Shown here piece after piece: positions 1 to 6,792 of a stretch of DNA of 34,631 nucleotides. The first letter of the stretch is position 1. Each line of letters starts with the position of its first letter. The DNA lies in the NCBI GenBank assembly GCA_944324445.1, contig CALUWL010000013.1, forward strand, positions 1 to 34,631, read 5' to 3'. A program made the position numbers and the translations under genes. The DNA is from Candidatus Gastranaerophilales bacterium (GTDB taxonomy: Bacteria; Cyanobacteriota; Vampirovibrionia; Gastranaerophilales; Gastranaerophilaceae). The notes beneath the pieces are model-generated. The model worked only from the letters and a program-made list of their open reading frames with translations, had not been told where the DNA came from and ran no database searches.

Positions 1-90
1 TTAAAAAAGGAAATAGGATCCATGATTGAAAAGCTCAATGATGATGAGCTTGTATATGTGTATAAATATATAAAAACTTTTTTGTTGTAG
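1..90 (+). CDS. 3' end of an unidentified protein (partial)
   Basis: The frame is open from the first base and stops with TAG at 88-90, giving about 29 C-terminal residues ending in KYIKTFLL. The piece is charged and looks helical. An internal ATG at 22 has no clear ribosome-binding site, so this is more likely the end of a longer gene that begins outside the window. It runs tail to tail with the protease gene, with three bases between the stops and no visible terminator. The family cannot be named from this fragment. Confidence 0.45.
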   Translation, partial: LKKEIGSMIEKLNDDELVYVYKYIKTFLL

Positions 91-93
91 CTT

Positions 94-789
94 TTATTTT
101 ATTGCTGCCATTTTTTTATTGACTTTAGCAATAAAGTCAATTGCATAATTAGATGGAAGCGCAAAACCTATTCCAATATTAGAACGATTATTGTCAGGAT
201 TGTATATAGATTGATTAATTCCTATTATTTCACCTTTTAGATTTAACAATGGACCGCCGGAGCACCCTGGGTTAATTGCGGCATCAGTTTGAATTTTATT
301 TCTTTCGTAATCAATTCTTGAAATAATGCCTGTAGTTAAAGTATCTCTAAAACCGAAGGGACAACCTATAGTAAGAACTCGTTGTCCAACTTTAACTTCA
401 TCTGAATCTCCGAATTTTGCAAGTGGTAAGTCTTCTTTTGTATCTATTTTAATTAATGCTAAATCGTTTTTATTTTTTAGAACAGCTAAAACTTTGGCTG
501 TATAATTTCTTCCGCTATGTGTTGTAACGGTTATATTTCTTGCTTTTTCTATAACATGAGAACTGGTTAATATTATGCCGGATTTTGATATAATACACCC
601 TGTTCCGCCTGATGTTCCGTGGTCAATATCTGCTTCAATTGAAACAATAGAAGGAAGGGTTTTTTCATATATTTCAATGAAATTTTTTTCTTCGTTTGAT
701 GTATATTCGTATGAAAAGCCTGATAAATTTAAATTTAAAAATAGAAATAGCAATAAAAAAGCGAGTTTTGTTTTAAAATATTTGAACAT
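94..789 (-). CDS. HtrA/DegP-like trypsin-family serine protease without a PDZ domain
   Basis: This is a 231-aa secreted or membrane-anchored serine protease of the S1C (HtrA/Deg) type, probably for quality control or processing in the cell envelope. A hydrophobic N-terminal stretch (about residues 8-26) is a signal peptide or anchor. The catalytic triad is visible: His78 in TSSHVI, Asp109 in NDLALI and Ser177 in GCSGGP. Canonical HtrA enzymes have GNSGGP, so the residue before the nucleophile is Cys instead of Asn. The protein stops soon after the protease domain, with no PDZ domain, so it is a minimal Deg protease or a related single-domain form. The start is ATG at 789, preceded by AAGGAT at good spacing. 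It is divergent from the Ycf23 gene. The family is secure; the substrate is unknown. Confidence 0.85.
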   Translation of the reverse strand: MFKYFKTKLAFLLLFLFLNLNLSGFSYEYTSNEEKNFIEIYEKTLPSIVSIEADIDHGTSGGTGCIISKSGIILTSSHVIEKARNITVTTHSGRNYTAKVLAVLKNKNDLALIKIDTKEDLPLAKFGDSDEVKVGQRVLTIGCPFGFRDTLTTGIISRIDYERNKIQTDAAINPGCSGGPLLNLKGEIIGINQSIYNPDNNRSNIGIGFALPSNYAIDFIAKVNKKMAAIK

Positions 790-842
790 AATTTTATCCT
801 TAAATACGTATGAGATGTTAGCATGTTAAAATCGGGCTTTCA

Positions 843-871
843 TTGCACATAATGTTTAGTTGTGATAAAAT
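843..871 (+). promoter_or_regulatory. possible promoter of the Ycf23-like gene
   Basis: TTGCAC at 843-848 and TAAAAT at 866-871 are separated by 17 bases, ahead of the ATG at 902. The -10 is good but the -35 matches the consensus at only three positions, so this is tentative. Confidence 0.25.
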
Positions 872-901
872 TCAAGTGTACTAGAAAAAAGGAAAAATAA
901 G

Positions 902-1681
902 ATGGGAATCGAAGTTTTTAAAAAACATTTAAGGGAAAGAAGAGCAGTTAAAATTATTGCAGGTATTGACAATTATAACAAAGAAAACGTAGCAAAAGTT
1001 TGTAGAGCTGCACAAAATGGTCATGCAAGTGCTGTTGATATTGCTTGCGACAAAGAAATATTTGAAATTGCAAGAAAAAACACAAAATTACCGATTTTTG
1101 TTTCTTCAGTTCATCCTTTTGAACTTTTAAATGCGGTTCAATGGGGAGTTGATGCTATTGAAATAGGAAACTTCGATGCTTTGTATAAAAAAGGTCAAAG
1201 CTTCAGTGCTCAACAAGTTTATGACATAGTTCTTGAAACACTTGGTTTAGTAAGCAAATATGACGTGTTTACTTGTGTTACTATCCCGGGAAACATTGAT
1301 ATAGCTGAACAAATTGAATTGGCTAAAAAACTTGAAATTTTAGGAGTTGATTTAATTCAAACAGAAGGAATTAAAGTTGATACAACTTCAACAAATCCTT
1401 CTAAACATTTAATTAGTTACGCTGAAGCAACAATAGCTAATACTCTTGAATTAACCCAACATACAGCACTTCCAATTATGAGTGCTTCAGGAATAACTGC
1501 AAAAACAGCACCTTTGGCTTTTGCGGCAGGTGCAAGTGCAGTTGGGGTTGGTTCTGCAGTAAATAAACTTGATTCTGAGATTGCAATGAGCGCTACTGTT
1601 ATGTCAATAGTAAGCACAATAGCTCACAGAAATTCAATTAATAGAGAAATTGTAAGAACAGAAAGAGAACTTTTTGTATAA
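902..1681 (+). CDS. Ycf23/DUF561 family TIM-barrel protein
   Basis: This 259-aa protein resembles the Ycf23/DUF561 family, found in cyanobacteria and some plastid genomes and still without a firmly assigned reaction. It opens with FKKHLRERRAVKIIAGIDN and has the alternating strand-helix pattern of a TIM barrel. Glycine-rich turns typical of phosphate-binding barrels lie near the C-terminus (MSASGITAKTAP, then GASAVGVGSAVNK). No membrane segment or signal is seen, so it should be cytosolic. The start is ATG at 902 with AAAGGA upstream. It is monocistronic: a strong hairpin follows and the next gene is convergent. Together with the LdpA homologue at 30277 it points to a cyanobacterium-related host. 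The family call is fairly sure; the function is unknown. Confidence 0.8.
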   Translation: MGIEVFKKHLRERRAVKIIAGIDNYNKENVAKVCRAAQNGHASAVDIACDKEIFEIARKNTKLPIFVSSVHPFELLNAVQWGVDAIEIGNFDALYKKGQSFSAQQVYDIVLETLGLVSKYDVFTCVTIPGNIDIAEQIELAKKLEILGVDLIQTEGIKVDTTSTNPSKHLISYAEATIANTLELTQHTALPIMSASGITAKTAPLAFAAGASAVGVGSAVNKLDSEIAMSATVMSIVSTIAHRNSINREIVRTERELFV

Positions 1682-1699
1682 ATCGAAATTTATAGATAA

Positions 1700-1734
1700 T
1701 TTTAAAAGCCCTCTAAACAAGAGGGCTTTTAAAA
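1700..1734. terminator. bidirectional rho-independent terminator
   Basis: A 14-bp inverted repeat (arms 1700-1713 and 1721-1734, loop TAAACAA) has a GCCCTC/GAGGGC core flanked by A and T runs. It lies between convergent genes and can serve both strands. Confidence 0.85.
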
Positions 1735-1745
1735 TATTTTGTTGT

Positions 1746-3737
1746 TTAAATATTATCATGTACGGTAATATGTACGTCTTTGACTTCATCATTAGTAATT
1801 TTTGGTGCGTTATAAGTAGCTAAAATTTGTCCATTTATATGATATTTTTTTTCTATTTCAATTTTTTGTTCGGGTGAGGAAGCTATTAAACCGGTTTCTG
1901 TATTTATGCAATCTTGCGCATGTTTTCTTTCGAAATCTTCTAATTTAAATGTGCCGCTTGCAATTTTCATTGAAGTATCGTATAGAGCATTTAGCGAGCC
2001 GCAATCTGCCCAAGGTTCACTTGTGGGAACCGCGTATATTTTTTGTTCGCCTAAAGTATCTTTTGCTTTTTGAATTAATTCATCCGGTATATTTTCAGGT
2101 TCGTTATCAAGCAATTCTGCAAGCCCTGTTTTTAATTTTTGAATATCGTTTTCTTCGCTCAATAACTTAATAATCGGTAAATATTGTTTAGACCAATCTC
2201 GAGTTTCTTTTTTACCGGGTTTTGTTACAAAATAATCTTCAAACATATCCAGTACCTTGAACGCTTCATCAGATACCGCAAATTGGAAAGTATTTGTTAC
2301 GCACATACCATCTTTATCTGCATATCCTTCAGGAATTTGCGCAGGTTTTTCTTTGAAACCTTCGATTACATGGGTTTCAGGGTCGTATTTCATAATACCA
2401 AATGTATTAACACATTCTTGCGCTTTAACTTTTTTAGCAATCAAGACAATTGCAGCTTTACCTGAATCCATAATATTTTTTGCTTCAATTACTGCATTAG
2501 TCATTCTGCTTATAGAATCGTTTGGAAATATAATTGCAGATTTTCTTCCGTCTCTAACCATAGTGCTGTATAAGTCTGCGCTGAATTCTCCATTTCCTCG
2601 ATTAATGCCCTTATTCATATAAAATTTGATATTTTTTCCAATGCCAATCTTACCTTTGGAACAATCTAATAAGCCAGCTTTATGCAAAGTTACAAAAGTT
2701 GTTTCCATTGGAGTTAAGCCTGTTGCTGTTCTATAAATTCCTTTTGTAGATATAGCACCGTCTTTTGTTCCGTTAATTATTTTATCCGATATAGCATTTG
2801 CGTATTCCGAGCGTGAACCATAGCCTCCCGCCAACATCAATAATTGGACATCTTTTGCATTTGGCGCTGCCACAAATTGCGGCAGAACTATTTCTTCTGA
2901 ATCTATTTTTCTTACAAATTCTTTTATAGAAGCAATGTTTTCATTTATAAACCTGCCTTCTTGCATACCTATAATAACTTCTGTGCCTTCGCCAATTGAT
3001 GGCATAGTTTTATTTTTAACAACATCAATAGGGTTTAATTTAAAAGGTTTAAAGATATTTTTTTCTTGTTCTGCAGAAATAGTTAATTTTCCTTGAGATT
3101 CATCCTTTTTTTGTATTGTACCTGCATTTGTCATTAATACATTTCCATTATCGTTTAACACAGTAACAAAATTATCGCCCTTATTCCCTTTTGTATTAAT
3201 TACATGTATTTGCTCTTTTGTGCCTTGCCCTTTCTTATTAACGGGTGTAATAATTACCTTTACATCTTGAACAATTTGTTTGGAACGATCTGAATATAAA
3301 ATAGCGTCATCTCCACGTACAAACATTTCAAATAAATTATCTTGTGTATCTTTGAATACATTTGCTCCAATAGCTTTTGCCTGATTTCTAACAAATCTTG
3401 AACCAATCTTTGTGTTTGATTTTGCTGTATCTCCAGGAATTACTCTATCAGATTGTGTATCAAATAATAAACCTGTTATATCAATTGCTTCTCCGACCTT
3501 TTCATCGCCGCAAGTTATCATATCTTTAGTGTGCTCTTTTATGGCTACGCCGAGCGAAGCACCAAATTTTATTGTTCTGGCATAATCAAAATTATTCGCT
3601 TTAATTGTATCAAATGCTTTTTGGGAATTAGTTTCTTTGTTTATAATATAATTTTTACGATCTGATTTATATACATGATAATTTTGTAGTGGGTTTGAAT
3701 TTACTACTTCATGATTTTTTAATTTGGTAATTCTCAT
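1746..3737 (-). CDS. large nucleotidyltransferase-like protein with an unassigned N-terminal half
   Basis: This is a 663-aa protein. The C-terminal half (about residues 295-620) resembles sugar-1-phosphate nucleotidyltransferases such as glucose-1-phosphate adenylyltransferase: LAGGYGSR at about 302-309 matches the nucleotide-binding loop, PND at about 405-407 occupies the metal-binding position, FKEKP at about 461-465 matches the sugar-phosphate loop, and PWADCGS comes late. The signature is altered: the usual Thr after GGxGS is absent and LTPM replaces the usual LTxxRAKP-like segment. The first 290 residues match nothing I recognise. The start is ATG at 3737, with GAAAGG upstream; an upstream in-frame TTG at 3755 is less likely. 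It may make an NDP-sugar or may be a regulatory or scaffold protein on that fold. Confidence 0.65.
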   Translation of the reverse strand: MRITKLKNHEVVNSNPLQNYHVYKSDRKNYIINKETNSQKAFDTIKANNFDYARTIKFGASLGVAIKEHTKDMITCGDEKVGEAIDITGLLFDTQSDRVIPGDTAKSNTKIGSRFVRNQAKAIGANVFKDTQDNLFEMFVRGDDAILYSDRSKQIVQDVKVIITPVNKKGQGTKEQIHVINTKGNKGDNFVTVLNDNGNVLMTNAGTIQKKDESQGKLTISAEQEKNIFKPFKLNPIDVVKNKTMPSIGEGTEVIIGMQEGRFINENIASIKEFVRKIDSEEIVLPQFVAAPNAKDVQLLMLAGGYGSRSEYANAISDKIINGTKDGAISTKGIYRTATGLTPMETTFVTLHKAGLLDCSKGKIGIGKNIKFYMNKGINRGNGEFSADLYSTMVRDGRKSAIIFPNDSISRMTNAVIEAKNIMDSGKAAIVLIAKKVKAQECVNTFGIMKYDPETHVIEGFKEKPAQIPEGYADKDGMCVTNTFQFAVSDEAFKVLDMFEDYFVTKPGKKETRDWSKQYLPIIKLLSEENDIQKLKTGLAELLDNEPENIPDELIQKAKDTLGEQKIYAVPTSEPWADCGSLNALYDTSMKIASGTFKLEDFERKHAQDCINTETGLIASSPEQKIEIEKKYHINGQILATYNAPKITNDEVKDVHITVHDNI

Positions 3738-3856
3738 AATAAAATAACCTTTCAAACAACTAGTATTAACAACACAAATAAATTGTAAATAGATTTTATT
3801 ACATAAATCTAAAAATACAAGTAAGCTAATAAAAATAATTTGCGTCTGTATTGCTG

Positions 3857-3886
3857 TTGAATTTTACAAAATATATATGCTATACT
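3857..3886 (+). promoter_or_regulatory. promoter of dapB-asd-dapA
   Basis: TTGAAT (3857-3862), an 18-base spacer and TATACT (3881-3886) with an extended TGC element precede the operon. Transcription would begin near 3893, a short distance before AGGAGGT at 3904-3910. Confidence 0.5.
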
Positions 3887-3915
3887 ATACAAAAGTCTTA
3901 TTTAGGAGGTAAATT

Positions 3916-4701
3916 TTGATTAAACTCGCAGTAGTCGGAGCAAACGGCAAAATGGGGCAAGAAGTCGTTAAAATGGCGATTAACACTGAAGGTATTGAGC
4001 TTGTTTGTGCAATAGATAAATTGAACGTAGGGCAAAATGTGTATAATGATGTTTACATTGAAGGCGATATAAATTCTGCTCTTAAAATTCATAATGTTGA
4101 TGTTGTTGTTGATTTTACACAGCCATCTGTAATATTTGATAATATAAAAATTTATATGGAAAATAAAGTTAAATCAGTTATAGGAACAACAGGTTTAACT
4201 GAAAGTCAAATTGCTCAAATAGAAGAAATGTCTAAAAATAATAATACAGGTTGCATTATTGCTCCAAACTTTTCAATAGGTGCAATTTTAATGATGAAAT
4301 TCGCTGCTGAAGCATCTAAATATTTTTCAAATGCTGAAATTATTGAATATCATCATAATCAAAAAAAAGATGCTCCTTCAGGCACATCAATTAAAACTGC
4401 CCAATTAATGGCTAAAAATAATGACAATTTTAAAGCTGGTAATTGTGATGAAATTGAAACAATAAAAGGCGCAAGAGGCGGAAACTACAATATAGACGGC
4501 AAAGGAAACATACAAATTCATGCTGTTCGCATGCCCGGTTTTGTTGCTTCGCAGCAAGTTATTTTTGGTTCAGACGGACAAGTTTTAAAAATACACCATG
4601 ATACAATAAACAGAGAATGTTATATGTCAGGTGTTAAATTAGCTGTTGAAAATGTATTTGAAAATAACAATTTTGTATATGGATTGGAGAATATTCTATG
4701 A
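3916..4701 (+). CDS. dapB: 4-hydroxy-tetrahydrodipicolinate reductase
   Basis: DapB reduces 4-hydroxy-tetrahydrodipicolinate to tetrahydrodipicolinate with NAD(P)H, in cytosolic lysine and meso-diaminopimelate synthesis. The 261-aa protein has the N-terminal Rossmann motif GANGKMG (8-14), the GTTGL loop (90-94) and the active-site segment EYHHNQKKDAPSGT (144-157). By alignment to the E. coli enzyme, His146 and Lys150 are the likely catalytic residues. The start codon is TTG, supported by a strong AGGAGGT eight bases upstream and by exact agreement with the family N-terminus. The stop overlaps the asd start in ATGA, so translation is probably coupled. It is the first gene of dapB-asd-dapA. Confidence 0.96.
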   Translation: MIKLAVVGANGKMGQEVVKMAINTEGIELVCAIDKLNVGQNVYNDVYIEGDINSALKIHNVDVVVDFTQPSVIFDNIKIYMENKVKSVIGTTGLTESQIAQIEEMSKNNNTGCIIAPNFSIGAILMMKFAAEASKYFSNAEIIEYHHNQKKDAPSGTSIKTAQLMAKNNDNFKAGNCDEIETIKGARGGNYNIDGKGNIQIHAVRMPGFVASQQVIFGSDGQVLKIHHDTINRECYMSGVKLAVENVFENNNFVYGLENIL

Positions 4702-5720
4702 CAAAAAGATTGCCTAATATTGCTGTCTTGGGAGCAACCGGAGTTGTTGGAAGAGAAATTTTAAATATCTTAGAAGAAGAAAAAGTTGAGTATAATTCAA
4801 TTAAATTCTTGGCTTCTTCTCGTTCTGCCGGTTCTACTCTTGAATTCAAGGGTGAAAAACATACTGTTATTGAAGCAAAAGATGATGTTTTTGATGATAT
4901 TGATATTTGTTTAGCTTCAGCAGGCGGCGAAACAAGCAAACGTTTTGCTCCAGTTGCCGCTAAAAAAAATTGTGTTTTTATTGATAATTCTAGCGCTTAT
5001 AGAATGGATGATGATGTACCTCTTGTAATAGCGGGTGTTAATGATGATGACCTTAAAAAACATAAAGGTATAATATCTAATCCTAATTGTTCAACTTCGC
5101 AATTAATGTTGCCCCTAAAGGCTTTGCATGATAAATACAAAGTCAAAAGAATGATAGTATCCACTTATCAGGCTGTTTCAGGTGCAGGATTAAAGGCAAT
5201 AAATGAATTGACGGATAACACAAAGACTAATTTGGTCGGAATGCCATATGAGCCGTCTGCTTTTAAATATGAAATTGCATTTAATGTAATACCTCAAATT
5301 GATGTATTTTGTGAAAATGGTTACACAAAAGAAGAAATGAAGGTTACCAATGAGACAAGAAAAATTCTTCATCTGCCGGAAAGTGTTAAAATATCATGTA
5401 CTGCTGTAAGAGTGCCTGTTTATATTGGTCATTCTGAAGCTGTCAGCGTTGAATTTGAAGAAAATATAGATGCAAATTCAGCTCGTGAATTATTAAAAAA
5501 TACTTGGGGAGTTGAATTAAGGGACGATATTTCAACATATACCTATCCAACCCCTAAAGATGCTGCAGGCAAAAATCCTGTTTATGCCGGAAGAATAAGA
5601 AAATCAATAGCATTTGATAATGGGCTTGATTTTTTCTGTGTAGCTGATAATTTGCGTATTGGTGCAGCATTAAATACGGTTAGAATTGCGCAAAAAGTAA
5701 TTGAAATGAATTTATATTAA
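4698..5720 (+). CDS. asd: aspartate-semialdehyde dehydrogenase
   Basis: Asd makes aspartate semialdehyde from aspartyl phosphate with NADPH; this is the branch point to lysine/diaminopimelate, threonine and methionine. The 340-aa protein has the Rossmann motif GATGVVG (12-18), SAGGE (74-78), the catalytic Cys131 in NPNCSTSQL and the conserved GHSEAV with His245. The length is normal for the family. Its ATG overlaps the dapB stop by four bases, and dapA follows 12 bases after its own stop, so the three form one transcription unit. Nothing is missing or unusual. Confidence 0.96.
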   Translation: MTKRLPNIAVLGATGVVGREILNILEEEKVEYNSIKFLASSRSAGSTLEFKGEKHTVIEAKDDVFDDIDICLASAGGETSKRFAPVAAKKNCVFIDNSSAYRMDDDVPLVIAGVNDDDLKKHKGIISNPNCSTSQLMLPLKALHDKYKVKRMIVSTYQAVSGAGLKAINELTDNTKTNLVGMPYEPSAFKYEIAFNVIPQIDVFCENGYTKEEMKVTNETRKILHLPESVKISCTAVRVPVYIGHSEAVSVEFEENIDANSARELLKNTWGVELRDDISTYTYPTPKDAAGKNPVYAGRIRKSIAFDNGLDFFCVADNLRIGAALNTVRIAQKVIEMNLY

Positions 5721-5732
5721 AAGGAGAAACTT

Positions 5733-6638
5733 ATGGCATTAAGATATGATTTAGGTGAAGTAATTACGGCAATGGTTACGCCGTTTAATAAGGATAGGTC
5801 TGTTGATTATGTTTCTCTTGAAAAAGTTTCAAAACATTTGATTAGCCAAAGTACTGATGCTGTAGTAGTAGCGGGAACAACTGGTGAAAGCCCTACATTA
5901 ACTCATGATGAAGAGCATGAAATATTGTATTGCGTTAAATCAACGGTTTCCGGTCAGTGTAAAGTCATTATGGGAGCGGGTTCTAATTCAACTGACACTG
6001 CTGTTATGTCGTCAAAAAAAGCTCAAGAGCTTGGAGCTGATGCTATTTTATCAGTTGTTCCGTATTACAATAAACCATCTCAACAAGGTTTAAAAGAGCA
6101 TTTTGGTGCTATTGCAAAAAGTGTTGATTTGCCGATAATTTTATATAATATTCCAGGTAGATCTGTTATTGATATGGCTCCCGAAACAATAGCATTTTTG
6201 GCTAAGGAATACCCAAACATAGTGGCAGTTAAACAATCTAACGCTAATTTGGATTTAATTTCAGAAATTAAAATGTTAGCTCCAGATGATTTTGCTATTT
6301 ATTCAGGCGATGACAGCTTAACGTTGCCTATGTTATCTCTTGGAGCTCATGGTGTTGTATCTGTTGCATCACATGTTGTGGGAAGCGAAATTAAATCTAT
6401 GATTCATAATTTTAAATCAGGTCAAGTAATACCTGCTTCAAATATGCATAAGATATTATATCCTTTGTTTAAAAAGATATTTATGGCACCTAATCCAACA
6501 CCAATTAAAGCCTTATTATCAAAGCTTGGTATTATAGAAAATTATGTACGCAGGCCATTAGTTGAATTAGATGAACAGGCAAGATTGGAATTATTAGAAT
6601 GTTTAAATAAAGTTTTATCAAAAATTGAAAATCTATAA
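5733..6638 (+). CDS. dapA: 4-hydroxy-tetrahydrodipicolinate synthase
   Basis: DapA condenses pyruvate with aspartate semialdehyde to give 4-hydroxy-tetrahydrodipicolinate, the first committed step to lysine and diaminopimelate. The 301-aa TIM-barrel protein has AGTTGESPTL (47-56), Tyr138 in LYNIPGRS and the Schiff-base Lys167 in AVKQSN, all expected for a functional enzyme. The start is ATG at 5733 after AAAGGAGA. It ends the operon; its stop codon lies in the first bases of a terminator hairpin. Confidence 0.96.
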   Translation: MALRYDLGEVITAMVTPFNKDRSVDYVSLEKVSKHLISQSTDAVVVAGTTGESPTLTHDEEHEILYCVKSTVSGQCKVIMGAGSNSTDTAVMSSKKAQELGADAILSVVPYYNKPSQQGLKEHFGAIAKSVDLPIILYNIPGRSVIDMAPETIAFLAKEYPNIVAVKQSNANLDLISEIKMLAPDDFAIYSGDDSLTLPMLSLGAHGVVSVASHVVGSEIKSMIHNFKSGQVIPASNMHKILYPLFKKIFMAPNPTPIKALLSKLGIIENYVRRPLVELDEQARLELLECLNKVLSKIENL

Positions 6639-6670
6639 TTAAAAAGCCCTTAAATCAGGGCTTTTTAATT
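6637..6670 (+). terminator. terminator after dapA
   Basis: The arms AATTAAAAAGCCCT (6637-6650) and AGGGCTTTTTAATT (6657-6670) form a 14-bp stem with a six-base loop. It overlaps the dapA stop codon. Confidence 0.85.
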
Positions 6671-6714
6671 AACAAAAATTTACATAATTTATCTATACAA
6701 AATTCAAATTCTAT

Positions 6715-6743
6715 TTGTCATTAGAGCATGTTTTTGATAACAT
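6715..6743 (+). promoter_or_regulatory. promoter of ppdK
   Basis: TTGTCA at 6715-6720 and TAACAT at 6738-6743 are 17 bases apart. The predicted start near 6750 gives a leader of about 43 bases with GGAGG before the ATG at 6793. Confidence 0.45.
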
Positions 6744-6792
6744 TTTTCTAAATTGTGTTATTAGAAATATTAGAAAAATTGGAGGAATATTA

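Noticed and set aside
575-829. Plus-strand frame opposite the HtrA gene.
   Set aside because: It is antisense to a well-supported protease, has no ribosome-binding site and resembles no protein; like several similar frames it is a shadow.
6715-6792. Longer N-terminus for PPDK.
   Set aside because: It covers the predicted promoter; GGAGG and the conserved family start place the ATG at 6793.
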